A DNA stretch of 64,000 bases from Candidatus Gastranaerophilales bacterium (GCA_944324385.1 CALUWD010000007.1:1-64000); one strand, 5' to 3'; positions 27,380 through 36,533 are shown, numbered from the stretch's first letter. Made by a program: numbers and translations. Notes: generated by a model from the letters alone, not told the origin.

Positions 27380-28246
27380 TTATTTTTTTGAATGTAGTTC
27401 AATGAGTTTTGAAAGTTTTTCTTTCATTTCTTTTCTTGTAACAATAAGGTCTATTTGACCGTATTTTAAAAGATATTCAGCAGTTTGGAAATCTGCAGGG
27501 AGTTTTTGTTTAATTGTTTGCTCAATTACCCTTCTTCCTGCAAAGCCAATCCTTGCGCCTTTTTCAGCAATTATAATATCCCCTATTGTTCCAAAACTTG
27601 CCGTTACTCCGCCAAAAGTAGGCTCTGTTAAAACAGTTATGTATAAAAGCTTAGCTTCATTTAATTTTGCAACAGCACAGCTTGTTTTTGCCATTTGCAT
27701 AAGGCTTAGTGCGCTTTCTTGCATTCTTGCGCCGCCAGAGGACGTAAATACTATTACAGGTAATTTCTCTTTTAGAGCATGTTCCATAACAAGAGTTACT
27801 TTTTCGCCTACTACAGAGCCCATAGAGCCGCCCATATAGTCAAAATCCATAACCGCAGTTGCAACTTTTTGCCCGTTAATTTCGCCTACTCCGCAAATAA
27901 CTGCCTCATCAAGATTAGATTTTTCTTTAGCAGATTTTTGCCTTTGAGTGTATGGCTGTGTGTCTACAAACTCAAGAGGGTCTTTACCTTGAATATTTTG
28001 GAACATTTCAACAAAAGTGCCTTCGTCAAAAATTAATTTAATTCTGTCCCTTGCGCCAATTCTAAAGTGATAATCGCAATTTGGACAGACCATGTTGTTG
28101 TGTTCAAGGTCTTTCTTTGGTAATTGTGAATTGCAGTTGTAACATAACATCCAGAGTTTTGAAATTGAATCGTCAATTTTTACATCATTGTCGCGAGCTG
28201 CAATTTGTTGCATTTTTCTTTTATTAAACCAATCGGTAAGTGTCAT
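27380..28246 (-). CDS. accD: Acetyl-CoA carboxylase carboxyltransferase subunit beta
   Basis: About 288 residues. A Zn finger of four cysteines (CYNC, then CPNC) near the N-terminus and the carboxyltransferase motifs MGGSMGSVVGEK, SSGGARMQE and GGVTASFG. I start at ATG 28246 with GAGG 8 nt before; a TTG six codons upstream would swallow that site. First gene of the long minus-strand run that continues into fliP. Confidence 0.97.
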   Translation of the reverse strand: MTLTDWFNKRKMQQIAARDNDVKIDDSISKLWMLCYNCNSQLPKKDLEHNNMVCPNCDYHFRIGARDRIKLIFDEGTFVEMFQNIQGKDPLEFVDTQPYTQRQKSAKEKSNLDEAVICGVGEINGQKVATAVMDFDYMGGSMGSVVGEKVTLVMEHALKEKLPVIVFTSSGGARMQESALSLMQMAKTSCAVAKLNEAKLLYITVLTEPTFGGVTASFGTIGDIIIAEKGARIGFAGRRVIEQTIKQKLPADFQTAEYLLKYGQIDLIVTRKEMKEKLSKLIELHSKK

Positions 28247-28277
28247 CTTAAAATCCTCAACCAAAATCTTTAACTAC

Positions 28278-28307
28278 ATTATAATATAAATACTTTAATG
28301 TGTGCAA
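28278..28307 (-). promoter_or_regulatory. Sigma70-type promoter of the accD-led operon
   Basis: On the minus strand, TTGCAC and a perfect TATAAT are separated by 18 nt, giving a leader of about 25 nt before accD. This is the only clear promoter seen ahead of the whole accD-to-P-loop gene run. Confidence 0.7.
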
Positions 28308-28314
28308 AAATAAA

Positions 28315-28343
28315 TTGAATATCCTTAATTTTTTAACTATTAT
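28315..28343 (+). promoter_or_regulatory. Promoter of rsgA with start site on the ATG (leaderless)
   Basis: TTGAAT and TATTAT are separated by 17 nt. The -10 box ends 6 nt before the ATG at 28350, so +1 falls on the A of the start codon. No Shine-Dalgarno is present. This is the clearest leaderless case in the window. Confidence 0.65.
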
Positions 28344-28349
28344 TAATAT

Positions 28350-29381
28350 ATGCAAGGGCAGGTTTTTAAAATACATTCCGATTTTTACTATGTAAAATCC
28401 AAAGACAATGAGGTTTTTGAATGTAAACTTCGTGAAGTTTTAAAAAAACAAAAGCAAAAAATTTTAACAGGTGATTTTGTTGAAATTGAAAATCTAAATG
28501 CAATATGTTCGGTTTTGCCTCGCAAAAATGAGCTTTTGCGCCCAAGTGTCGCAAATATAGATTTGGCTGTTGTTGTTTCTTCATTGCTTGAGCCAAAACT
28601 GGATTTTGTCCAGCTAAATAGGTATTTAATTTTTCTAAAATACCATAAAATCAATACAATGCTTTGTTTTAACAAAGAAGACTTGCTTGATGAAGATGTG
28701 TTTAAAAATCAAGCAAAAGAAATTTTAAATATTTATGAGCCTTTAGGCTATAAAATTGTTTTTACATCTGCAAAAGAAAAATATGGGTTAGATGATTTAA
28801 AAAAAGAAATAAAAGGAAAAACCATTGTACTTTGTGGATTGTCAGGAGTTGGCAAAAGTTCTGTCATAAATGCGCTTAATCCTGATTTTAATTTAAGAAC
28901 ATCAAATGTCAGCGCGCAAACAGGCAGAGGGTGCCACACCACAAGGCATTGCGAGATTTTAGATTTTGGAGATTTTAGAATTATTGACACCCCCGGGTTT
29001 TCAAATTTAAAATTTGACTTTATTTTACCAAAAGATTTAGATACGCTTTTTGAAGATATTTATAAATTTGCACAAAAATGCAAATTTTCTGACTGTTTGC
29101 ATATTGAAGGTGATGAGCATTCAAAGGATTGTGAGGTGCTGAAAAATCTCAACAAAATTAATCCCCAAAGGTATAAAAGTTATTTGGAATTTTTAAAAGA
29201 AGCGCGTGATTACAAGCAAAAAGTAACATACGGTTCTCAAAAAGAAGAAGAAACAAAAAAGCACACCCATGGGGAAAATAAGGCAAAAATCAGCCGAGTA
29301 AAAAGACGCAGTGCCAGAAATACACAAAGGCAAATAATGAAAAATTTACATGAAGTAATTGAGGATGAAAATGGATATTAA
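28350..29381 (+). CDS. rsgA: Small ribosomal subunit biogenesis GTPase RsgA
   Basis: 343 residues. An OB fold opens the protein; the circularly permuted GTPase has NKEDL (G4), TSAKEKYG (G5), GLSGVGKSS (G1), GRGCHTTRH (G2 region) and DTPGF (G3). The C-terminal zinc site is CKFSDCLH followed by a third cysteine. It aids late maturation of the 30S subunit. The tail after about 300 is strongly basic (RVKRRSARNTQRQ). Overlaps the next gene by 11 nt. Confidence 0.95.
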   Translation: MQGQVFKIHSDFYYVKSKDNEVFECKLREVLKKQKQKILTGDFVEIENLNAICSVLPRKNELLRPSVANIDLAVVVSSLLEPKLDFVQLNRYLIFLKYHKINTMLCFNKEDLLDEDVFKNQAKEILNIYEPLGYKIVFTSAKEKYGLDDLKKEIKGKTIVLCGLSGVGKSSVINALNPDFNLRTSNVSAQTGRGCHTTRHCEILDFGDFRIIDTPGFSNLKFDFILPKDLDTLFEDIYKFAQKCKFSDCLHIEGDEHSKDCEVLKNLNKINPQRYKSYLEFLKEARDYKQKVTYGSQKEEETKKHTHGENKAKISRVKRRSARNTQRQIMKNLHEVIEDENGY

Positions 29382-30261
29382 AGATTATAAAGAGCTTGTA
29401 CACTCTACACTTGAGGGGTATTTTACTGTTGAAATTGAAAAAGCAAACTACGATAAAACAATTTGGGAAGCTATGCGCTATACTACTTTGCTTGGCGGCA
29501 AAAGATTAAGGGCAATGTTTTGCCTTGAAGCTTGCAGAGTGTTTAGTGGCTCTTACGAGCAAGCCCTGCCTTGTGCTTGCGCTATTGAAATGCTCCATGC
29601 GCAAAGTCTTATACATGATGATTTACCCTGTATGGATAACGATGATTTAAGGCGCGGAAAACCTTCTAACCATAAGGTATTTGGCGAGGCTATGGCAGTT
29701 TTAGCAGGGGATGCTCTAATATCTTTTGGCGCGCAGACAATAATAGAAAAAACACCTGCTTTTGTTGATACTAAGGTACTTTTAGAGGTTGTTAATCTTT
29801 ATCTAAAGTCTGCAGGTGCTTTTGGGATTGTTGCCGGTCAGTGTGCCGATATTGAGGCTGAAAAAAATATTGAGAAAGTTGATTACGAGCATTTAGAATA
29901 TATTCATACTTATAAAACCGCAGCATTATTTGAATGCGCAATACTGAGTGGCGCTATGCTTGGTGGAGCAAACAAAATGCAGCTTGATTTAATGAAAGAA
30001 TTTTCGTATAACTTTGGTCTTGCTTTTCAGGCGTATGACGATATTTTAGATGTTATTTCTACAACTTGTGAGCTTGGCAAAACTGCAGGAAAGGATGAAA
30101 AAGAGAATAAAGCTACTTTTGTTACACTTTTTGGACTTGATTACGCTAAAGAAAAATTTAGCGAGCTAATTTTAAATTGTCATGATATACTCAAGAGGGC
30201 AGGAGTGGATTCTAAAATATTTCTGCAAATTATAGATGAGATGTGTGAAAGGGTTAAATAA
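29371..30261 (+). CDS. ispA: Polyprenyl (farnesyl/geranylgeranyl) diphosphate synthase
   Basis: About 296 residues. First aspartate-rich motif is DDLPCMDNDD, the bacterial DDx4D form, preceded by GGKRLRAM; the second is QAYDDILD. It condenses isopentenyl diphosphate with allylic diphosphates; chain length (C15 or C20) is not decided by inspection. I start at ATG 29371, six bases after GAGG; a TTG at 29359 would consume that site. It uses products of the MEP pathway, to which ispF belongs. Confidence 0.92.
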   Translation: MDIKDYKELVHSTLEGYFTVEIEKANYDKTIWEAMRYTTLLGGKRLRAMFCLEACRVFSGSYEQALPCACAIEMLHAQSLIHDDLPCMDNDDLRRGKPSNHKVFGEAMAVLAGDALISFGAQTIIEKTPAFVDTKVLLEVVNLYLKSAGAFGIVAGQCADIEAEKNIEKVDYEHLEYIHTYKTAALFECAILSGAMLGGANKMQLDLMKEFSYNFGLAFQAYDDILDVISTTCELGKTAGKDEKENKATFVTLFGLDYAKEKFSELILNCHDILKRAGVDSKIFLQIIDEMCERVK

Positions 30262-30266
30262 AATTG

Positions 30267-30773
30267 ATGCATGAGGTACAATTCTTTAATACAGGGTTAG
30301 AAGTACTTGGCTCAGGGCTTTTGGCTGCCGGTATAGCTCAAACTTTAAAAGTAATTTTTCACTATATTAAAAATAAAAAAATTAATTTTAAAATTTTTAC
30401 TACAACTGGCGGCATGCCATCATCTCATAGTGCCGGTGTAATTGCCCTTGCAACAAGTGTGGGGATAATTGAAGGTGTAACGTCTGTAGAATTTGCAATG
30501 TCTTTGGGCTTTTCGCTTATTATAATGCAAGATGCTGCAGGCCTAAGGCGTGCTGCAGGTAAAACAGCAGCAACACTAAACCGCGTTGTGCAAGAATTTG
30601 TCGAACACCATGAAACAAAACCGTATGAGGTTTTAAAAGAGCTTTTGGGACATACTCCTTTTGAAGTTTTTTGTGGTGCTGCATTGGGTGTTGTTGTAGC
30701 CTTCAGTGTGCATGCGCTCTCAAAAGTAGCAGCAGTTCAAAACTTTATTAATCTATTAATTAGCTCTTTTTAA
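30267..30773 (+). CDS. Divergent PAP2 family (DUF212) membrane protein
   Basis: About 168 residues. The signature GGMPSSHSAGVIALATSVG is diagnostic for DUF212, related to acid phosphatase/haloperoxidase folds. Three or four hydrophobic helices. Members are probably membrane lipid phosphatases. Directly behind the polyprenyl synthase (5 nt), which hints at isoprenoid-phosphate handling; that link is inference. The 3' end overlaps the small convergent gene at 30756-30923. Confidence 0.88.
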   Translation: MHEVQFFNTGLEVLGSGLLAAGIAQTLKVIFHYIKNKKINFKIFTTTGGMPSSHSAGVIALATSVGIIEGVTSVEFAMSLGFSLIIMQDAAGLRRAAGKTAATLNRVVQEFVEHHETKPYEVLKELLGHTPFEVFCGAALGVVVAFSVHALSKVAAVQNFINLLISSF

Positions 30774-30923
30774 AAGCTCTGTTAAAGTAGGTTCTCTTTT
30801 AATATTTTTTTTGGGTTCTTCTTTTTTGTCTTCAAGGCAATGAGTATTATTTGTAAAGCTTGAAAGCCCAATGTAGCCTTCATCTTGAGAGTCTAAACCT
30901 AGTAATTTTTTAAAAAAATTCAT
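30756..30923 (-). CDS. Small protein of 55 residues
   Basis: An ATG at 30923 opens a 55-codon frame, after AGGTG at a suitable distance. It begins MNFFKKLLGLDSQDEGYIGL and ends KREPTLTELLKRAN, with a basic amphipathic start, an acidic/lysine middle (CLEDKKEEPKKN) and a helical end. A TATAAT lies about 35 nt before the start. It overlaps the 3' end of the DUF212 gene by 18 nt. Function unknown. Confidence 0.55.
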   Translation of the reverse strand: MNFFKKLLGLDSQDEGYIGLSSFTNNTHCLEDKKEEPKKNIKREPTLTELLKRAN

Positions 30924-30957
30924 ATTTTCACCTGTCTAACTGTTTTTGCTAACTGTA

Positions 30958-30963
30958 ATTATA
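30958..30963 (-). promoter_or_regulatory. -10 box for the 55-residue gene
   Basis: A perfect TATAAT on the minus strand about 35 nt before the small gene's ATG; no matching -35 hexamer. Confidence 0.4.
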
Positions 30964-31047
30964 CACTTAAAATTAAAAAAATGCTCGTCTGTTTTAATTT
31001 ATAAATATATTAATTTAAAGTACACACTTTTTAATTGCCGCTTGTGT

Positions 31048-31053
31048 TATATT
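31048..31053 (+). promoter_or_regulatory. Extended -10 box of a leaderless gene
   Basis: TGTTATATT (extended -10 pattern TGnTATATT, with TG at 31045-31046) ends 7 nt before the ATG at 31061. No Shine-Dalgarno. Confidence 0.45.
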
Positions 31054-31060
31054 TTATCTT

Positions 31061-31795
31061 ATGAATAAGTCTAATGAAAATTTTTTAATAGTCCAAAATG
31101 CTACTAGCATGTCGTACGATGAAGCATTTAAAGTACTTTTGGGTGAAGATGAGCTTTTAAAGCCATACGCTTTTATAAATATAAATGAAATAAAATCTAA
31201 AGATGAGGCAAATTTAATTGCGCATCACCTTACAAACCACCCAAATCCAACTCGTGAAGCCTGCGCGCTTATGCTTTTAGAAATGAGTGGTGCAGAATTT
31301 TTTTCAGATTGTGCTGAAATTTTTACTGATTCAATTTGCGATATAAACCCAAATGTGTGTCGAGCTATAATTGAATTTTTAGTTAAAAATCCTCCTCTTG
31401 CGTCAAAAACTCTGCCTTTTATTATTGAAAGAGTTGAAAAAATTCTTGCAGATTTTAAAATTTATGAGAAAGAATTTGGCGCTTTTAAAGATAATAAAAT
31501 GCGAAATCGCAAAAACCATGCCAAAAATAAAAAACTTTTTAATTTATATTGGTGTCTTGAGGCAATTAGTGAAATTTATAGCGAGGATAAATTTTTTGAT
31601 ATTGTTAAAATTTGTATTGTAACAGTTGATTTTCTTGATTATACAATAAGGGAAAAAACCGCAAAAATACTGACAAAAATGGAAAATCCTCCAAAAGAAT
31701 TGTTACAGAAATTGAAAAATGATAAAAATTTTTATGTAAAAAATCTGGTTTATGATAAAATTTGTAAAGACAGTAATTATAGGGATACTTTATGA
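31061..31795 (+). CDS. Alpha-helical (HEAT-like) repeat protein
   Basis: 244 residues, no signal peptide. Successive helix pairs such as [34 protein letters not shown] and [18 protein letters not shown] have the rhythm of HEAT/armadillo repeats. A basic linker ([13 protein letters not shown]) breaks the array. Its last codons overlap the efp start (ATGA), so it is co-translated with elongation factor P. Role unknown; a protein-binding scaffold is likely. Confidence 0.65.
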   Translation: MNKSNENFLIVQNATSMSYDEAFKVLLGEDELLKPYAFININEIKSKDEANLIAHHLTNHPNPTREACALMLLEMSGAEFFSDCAEIFTDSICDINPNVCRAIIEFLVKNPPLASKTLPFIIERVEKILADFKIYEKEFGAFKDNKMRNRKNHAKNKKLFNLYWCLEAISEIYSEDKFFDIVKICIVTVDFLDYTIREKTAKILTKMENPPKELLQKLKNDKNFYVKNLVYDKICKDSNYRDTL

Positions 31796-32349
31796 TTTCA
31801 GTAAACGATTTAAAAACAGGTTTAACACTCCAACTTGATAACGGACTTTGGTCTGTTGTAGAGTTCTTGCACGTAAAACCCGGTAAGGGCGCGGCTTTTG
31901 TTAGAACAAAGCTAAAAAACGTTGAAACAGGGCAAGTTGTAGAAAGAACATTTAGAGCAGGTGAAAAAGTAGCAAAAGCTATGCTTGATAGACGCGAAAT
32001 GCAATATTTGTATCTTGAAGGCAAAGATTACGTTATGATGGATCTTGAAACATATGAACAGTTGCCTGTTCCTGAATCTCAAATTGGTGACGGTAAAAAA
32101 TATTTAAAAGAAAATATGAATGTTCAAATTTTGCTTCATGATGGCAAAATAATTGGTGTTGATTTACCAAACTTTGTTGAACTTGAAGTTGTAGAAACAC
32201 CTCCGGCTGAAAAGGGAAACACTGCTCAAGGTGGCACAAAACCTGCGACTCTTGAAGGTGGTGCGGTTGTTAACGTTCCTTTCTTTATCAATGTCGGCGA
32301 TAAACTAAGAATAGATACAAGAACAAATGAATATTTAGACAGAGTATAG
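31792..32349 (+). CDS. efp: Elongation factor P
   Basis: 185 residues, three beta domains. The tip loop [10 protein letters not shown] puts a lysine at position 32, the site modified in many EF-Ps. No poxA/epmA or ymfI-type modification gene is in the window. It relieves ribosome stalling at polyproline. It leads straight into accB (11-nt gap), a common efp-accB-accC order. Confidence 0.96.
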   Translation: MISVNDLKTGLTLQLDNGLWSVVEFLHVKPGKGAAFVRTKLKNVETGQVVERTFRAGEKVAKAMLDRREMQYLYLEGKDYVMMDLETYEQLPVPESQIGDGKKYLKENMNVQILLHDGKIIGVDLPNFVELEVVETPPAEKGNTAQGGTKPATLEGGAVVNVPFFINVGDKLRIDTRTNEYLDRV

Positions 32350-32360
32350 GAATTTAGAAT

Positions 32361-32819
32361 ATGAATTTTGAAGTAGAATATATCGAAAAGCTCGCAAAAT
32401 TAATTGATGAAAAATCTTTAAGTGAAATTATTTTAGAAGACGGCGAGCAAGCCATTACCATTAAAAGAGAATATAATCAAACAGTTGTCCAAACACCGGT
32501 TGCACCTGTTGTACAAGCGCCTGCTGCGGCACCTACTCAAGCTGCTCCTGCTGCTGCAAGTACAGAAAGCACAACTGCGCCAAAGGGTAAACCAATTACA
32601 TCCCCTATGGTTGGCGCATTTTATGCTGCACCAAGCCCTGGGGCAAAACCATTTGTTAAAGTTGGTGATGTAATTAGCGCAGGTCAAGTAGTTTGCATAG
32701 TTGAAGCTATGAAACTTATGAACGAAATTGAATCTGAAGTATCCGGTAAAGTTACGCAAATTTGCGTAGAAGACGGTCAAAGCGTTGAATACGGTCAGGT
32801 TCTAATGTATATAGAATAA
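32361..32819 (+). CDS. accB: Biotin carboxyl carrier protein of acetyl-CoA carboxylase
   Basis: 152 residues. A short N-terminal domain, an Ala/Pro-rich linker (about 45-75), then the biotinyl domain with VEAMKLMNE; biotin would attach to Lys118. SPMVGAFYAAPSPGAKPFV is typical of AccB. Works with AccC next to it and AccDA at 27-28 kb. Confidence 0.97.
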   Translation: MNFEVEYIEKLAKLIDEKSLSEIILEDGEQAITIKREYNQTVVQTPVAPVVQAPAAAPTQAAPAAASTESTTAPKGKPITSPMVGAFYAAPSPGAKPFVKVGDVISAGQVVCIVEAMKLMNEIESEVSGKVTQICVEDGQSVEYGQVLMYIE

Positions 32820-32861
32820 GTATTTTAATGTTGTCACCTATGTTTAAGGTTGTAAGAAGTT

Positions 32862-34229
32862 ATGTTTAAGAAAGTATTAATAGCAAACAGGGGGGAAATT
32901 GCCCTAAGGATTATAAGAGCGTGCAGAGAATTGGGAATTGCAACGGTTGCAATATATTCTCAGGCAGATTCTGAAAGCTTACATGTTTCATTGGCTGATG
33001 AGGCTTATTGTATTGGGCCTGCGCAAAGTGCTAAAAGTTATTTGCACATTCCTGCAATAATTTCAGTTGCACTAACCTCTGGGGCTGACGCTATTCACCC
33101 TGGATATGGTTTTATGGCAGAGCGTGCTGACTTTGTAGATATTTGCGATGAGCACCATATAAAATTTATTGGCCCAAGTTCAAAAGCAATGAGGGCAATG
33201 GGCGATAAAGCTTCAGCTCGCGCAACCATGATATCCTCAGGTGTGCCTGTTACCCCTGGAACCGGGCTTGTTGAATCTGTTGATGAAGTTCGCGAGTTTG
33301 CAAAAAAAGTTGGCTTTCCTATAATTATTAAGGCAACTGCAGGTGGTGGCGGCAAGGGCATGAGAATTGTTCGAGAAGAATATGAACTTGAAGATGCCTT
33401 TAATTTGTGTAGAAACGAAGCAAAAAATGCTTTTGGAAATCCTGAAGTTTATTGCGAAAAATACCTTGAAAACCCACGTCACATTGAAGTTCAAATCCTT
33501 GCAGATTCTTTTGGCAATGTCGTTCACTTAGGCGAGAGGGATTGCTCAATTCAAAGACGCCATCAAAAGTTGCTTGAAGAAGCGCCATCTCCTGCAATCA
33601 GTGAAGATATAAGAAAAGCAATGGGGCAGGCTGCTGTTAATGCTGCAAAAGCTATTAACTACGAAGGTGCAGGTACTATTGAGTTTTTACTTGACGAAAC
33701 TGATCCTAAAAATAAAAAATGGTATTTTATGGAAATGAACACAAGGGTTCAGGTTGAACACTGTGTGTCTGAGATGATTTCAGGTGTTGACATTGTAAAA
33801 GAACAGGTAAGAGTCGCAGCTGGCCAAAGACTTAGCGTTAAGCAAGAGGATATTTGCTTAAAAGGCCATGCTATTGAGTGTAGAATTAACGCTGAAGATC
33901 CTGATAGAGATTTTATGCCTTTTGCAGGTAAAATTGAAGGCTACATTGCCCCTGGTGGTTTCGGGGTAAGAGTCGACTCTCATGTTTATACCGGTTATAA
34001 AATTCCGCCTTATTATGATTCAATGGTTGGAAAGCTAATTTGCTGGGGAAAAGACCGCGAAGAAGCGCGCCATAGAATGTTAAGGGCGTTAAATGAATAT
34101 GTTATAACAGGTATTAAAACAACAATTCCTTTTCATCGCGAGATTTTAAATGACGATGTATTTATAAGCGGGAACTTTAATACGAGCTTTTTGGAAAAAA
34201 GCTTTAAGAGAAATGCAGATAAAGTTTAA
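32862..34229 (+). CDS. accC: Biotin carboxylase subunit of acetyl-CoA carboxylase
   Basis: 455 residues. N-terminal VLIANRGEIALRIIRAC, ATP-grasp loop KATAGGGGKGMR, and catalytic region ERDCSIQRRHQKLLEEAPSP plus FMEMNTRVQVEH are all present. ATP-dependent carboxylation of biotin on AccB. 3' end overlaps the next gene by 17 nt. Confidence 0.98.
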   Translation: MFKKVLIANRGEIALRIIRACRELGIATVAIYSQADSESLHVSLADEAYCIGPAQSAKSYLHIPAIISVALTSGADAIHPGYGFMAERADFVDICDEHHIKFIGPSSKAMRAMGDKASARATMISSGVPVTPGTGLVESVDEVREFAKKVGFPIIIKATAGGGGKGMRIVREEYELEDAFNLCRNEAKNAFGNPEVYCEKYLENPRHIEVQILADSFGNVVHLGERDCSIQRRHQKLLEEAPSPAISEDIRKAMGQAAVNAAKAINYEGAGTIEFLLDETDPKNKKWYFMEMNTRVQVEHCVSEMISGVDIVKEQVRVAAGQRLSVKQEDICLKGHAIECRINAEDPDRDFMPFAGKIEGYIAPGGFGVRVDSHVYTGYKIPPYYDSMVGKLICWGKDREEARHRMLRALNEYVITGIKTTIPFHREILNDDVFISGNFNTSFLEKSFKRNADKV

Positions 34230-35328
34230 TGACAAAATAAATCAAATTATAAAAAATTTAGCCCTTGAAGCCCAGCGTTTCGGGGTTAAAATTTATTTTG
34301 TCGGCGGTCTTGTACGCGATGTTTTAATGGGCAAAACACCTTTAGACATTGATATTTTGGTTGAAGGAAATGCAATAGATTTTGTAAAATCGCTCGATTT
34401 TGTTGAAATTAAGTCAATCCATAAAGATTTTGGAACGGTCAAAACTGAAATTTCAGGTGTTAACATTGATTTTGCGTCAACTCGAATTGAGGAGTATCCA
34501 AAGTCAGGCTGTTTGCCGCATGTTACAAAAATAGGATGTGATATAAAAGATGATTTAATACGCAGAGATTTTACCATAAATGCTATTGCTGCAAGAATTT
34601 TGCCGTCCTTAGATTATGAAATAATTGATATTTTTAATGGCTGCAATGACATTTCAAAAGGTGTTTTGAAAGTTTTACATAAAAACAGCTATATTGATGA
34701 TCCTACGAGGATTTTGAGGGGGTTGGATTTTAAATTAAGATTTAATTTTAATTTTTCGCCTGAGGATGAAAAATTAATACAAAGTTACCTGAAAAATCCA
34801 GATAGAGAAGGTTTGAGCAAGGATAGAGTTATTTTGACACTTAATAAGCTCTTTAGCTCCAATGAGCGTGCAATGTCTGCGATAAGCGAGTTTTCATCTT
34901 GTTGTTATTATAAAATTCTTTTTGATGAATTTTTATTTAACAAAGAAAATTTAGAAAATGCCATAAAACTCTTTGATATTAAAGATATTGGCAGGGTTTG
35001 TTTAAAATATATTCTAGAAGCCCCACCTGTTGAGATAAAATTTAAAAGCAGGCTTGAGATTTATAAGTATTTTAAAAATTTTAGCGATGTTGATTTGTGT
35101 GTTTATTATTTAAAAACAAATGACAAAAATACGCTTATTTATTTTAATGAGCTAAAAAATGTTGTTTTAAATATCAAAGGTTTAGACTTGTTAAACCTAG
35201 GCTTTAGGCAAGGAAAAATAATAGGGGATATTTTAGATAAAGTTTTAGAGGCTAAACTCATTAAAAGCACTAATATTGTCACTTTTGAGGATGAGATAAA
35301 TTTTGTAAAAGAAACATTTAAACTTTAG
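34213..35328 (+). CDS. tRNA nucleotidyltransferase / poly(A) polymerase family protein
   Basis: 371 residues. Head domain has YFVGGLVRDVLMG and the catalytic DIDI pair, followed by RRDFTINAIA and the ERhxxE-like IDDPTRILRGLDFKLRFNF. The C-terminal part is divergent and no HD motif is visible. Class II enzymes of this type add or repair the CCA end of tRNAs; A-adding or CC-adding variants exist and cannot be separated by eye. The start lies inside the end of accC. Confidence 0.85.
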   Translation: MQIKFNDKINQIIKNLALEAQRFGVKIYFVGGLVRDVLMGKTPLDIDILVEGNAIDFVKSLDFVEIKSIHKDFGTVKTEISGVNIDFASTRIEEYPKSGCLPHVTKIGCDIKDDLIRRDFTINAIAARILPSLDYEIIDIFNGCNDISKGVLKVLHKNSYIDDPTRILRGLDFKLRFNFNFSPEDEKLIQSYLKNPDREGLSKDRVILTLNKLFSSNERAMSAISEFSSCCYYKILFDEFLFNKENLENAIKLFDIKDIGRVCLKYILEAPPVEIKFKSRLEIYKYFKNFSDVDLCVYYLKTNDKNTLIYFNELKNVVLNIKGLDLLNLGFRQGKIIGDILDKVLEAKLIKSTNIVTFEDEINFVKETFKL

Positions 35329-35627
35329 TATGAGAAATATCCAACACAGCTATAGTTAAAATCAGCTTTAAAAAGTTTTAATATGATAATGTCAAAGGCA
35401 AGGAAGACAATTTCTAAATATTGACAATGATGACAGTAAATATTTCCCCGCATAAGTCCCCAATGATGGTATTTTGCGTTTAAGTATCGTGCTGTCAAGG
35501 GTATAAAACCTTTGAATACGAATAGTTATCAGTTTTGTTAAAACTTCATTTTATGTGCAGTTCTGACAAGGGTTTTGATGCCAAAAAATAACAAGGAAGT
35601 ATACAGTAAAAAAGGAGATTTACAACT
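35329..35627 (+). promoter_or_regulatory. 299-nt gap holding the leader of the first flagellin gene
   Basis: No gene is supported here. A -10-like TATGATAAT occurs near 35384. A small hairpin CAAGGG / CCTTTG (35496-35514) and a second CAAGGAAG (35399-35406) are visible. The last 37 nt contain the conserved ACAAGGAAGT plus Shine-Dalgarno block shared with the second flagellin. I found no sigma-28 consensus. Confidence 0.4.
35591..35619 (+). promoter_or_regulatory. Paired CsrA binding sites in the first flagellin leader
   Basis: ACAAGGAAGT (35591-35600) matches the CsrA consensus ACARGGAUGU at nine of ten positions. A second GGA lies in the Shine-Dalgarno AAAGGAGAT, 19 nt downstream. CsrA dimers bridge two GGA sites at about this spacing and would block ribosome binding. 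Confidence 0.65.
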
Positions 35628-36488
35628 ATGGCTATTGTGGTTAACACAAACGTTCAATCAATCCAAGTTCAAAACAACTTGAACAAAGTTACAAGTGCAA
35701 TGAACACCGCTATGCAAAGGATGTCTACGGGTTCAAAAATCAATTCTGCTGCGGATGATGCTGCAGGTTTGGTAATTTCAAAAGGTATTGAAGTTCAAAC
35801 TCGCGGTACTCAAGTGGCAAACAACAATGCTCAATCAGGTATTAACCTGTTGCAAACAGCAGAAGGTAATTTATCTGTTATGCAAGACAACTTTATGCGT
35901 ATTCGTGATTTGACTTTACAAGCTATGAACGGTGGTCAAACAGACGATCAATTGCAAGCTATGCAAGAAGAAGCACAAGCACGTTTAGCTGAAATTGACA
36001 GAATTGCTACAGGCGCTAAGTTTAATACATTTGATTTGTTTGGTGGTGAAACTCACGACAGCGATGCTGAAACAGTTACATTACAAATTGGTACTGGTTC
36101 AGATGGCGCAACAAATACAATTGAAATTGCTGATGTATTCAATGACGCCCATGTATCAACACTGACTGGACAAGCTACATTTACTTCAGCTTTTGTAGGC
36201 ACAGACTTAGCTGATATGCAAGCTCAATTAGACCAACTTGATGCAGCAATTTCTGAAATTTCAACAAGACGCGGTACAATCGGTTCAACAATAAACAGGT
36301 TAAATTCTGCAGTTGAACAGCTTGATACTCAGTATGAAAACTTATCAGCTGCAAATTCTCGTATCAAAGATGCTGATATCGCTACAGAGTCATCAAACTA
36401 CGTACAAAACCAAATCTTACAACAAGCATCAGCTTCTCTATTGGTTCAAGCAAACCAACAACCAAATATTGCATTGTCTCTCATATAA
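35628..36488 (+). CDS. fliC: Flagellin (copy 1)
   Basis: 286 residues, a minimal flagellin with D0/D1 only. N-terminal NTNVQSIQVQNNLNKV and RMSTGSKINSAADDAAGL, and C-terminal ILQQASASLLVQANQQPNI, form the coiled-coil core; a short variable centre (about 140-200) replaces D2/D3. The D1 stretch RIRDLTLQAMNG matches the TLR5-contact region of stimulatory flagellins. About 22 residues differ from copy 2. Followed by its own terminator; regulated probably by CsrA-FliW. Confidence 0.97.
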   Translation: MAIVVNTNVQSIQVQNNLNKVTSAMNTAMQRMSTGSKINSAADDAAGLVISKGIEVQTRGTQVANNNAQSGINLLQTAEGNLSVMQDNFMRIRDLTLQAMNGGQTDDQLQAMQEEAQARLAEIDRIATGAKFNTFDLFGGETHDSDAETVTLQIGTGSDGATNTIEIADVFNDAHVSTLTGQATFTSAFVGTDLADMQAQLDQLDAAISEISTRRGTIGSTINRLNSAVEQLDTQYENLSAANSRIKDADIATESSNYVQNQILQQASASLLVQANQQPNIALSLI

Positions 36489-36498
36489 TTAATAATTG

Positions 36499-36514
36499 AT
36501 TAACAATTGTTAAT
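36499..36514. repeat. 16-nt perfect palindrome behind flagellin 1
   Basis: ATTAACAATTGTTAAT, 11 nt after the stop codon of copy 1, before the terminator. AT-rich, so chance is possible. Confidence 0.5.
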
Positions 36515-36533
36515 TATACACATTAAACAAAAT

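Noticed and set aside
35421-35450. TTGACA at 35421 as the flagellin -35 box
   Set aside because: No -10 box at 16-18 nt; the sequence there is GC-richer (TTCCCC).
35329-35590. c-di-GMP (GEMM) riboswitch in the flagellin leader
   Set aside because: The conserved core and tetraloop receptor pattern are not present; only short weak hairpins.
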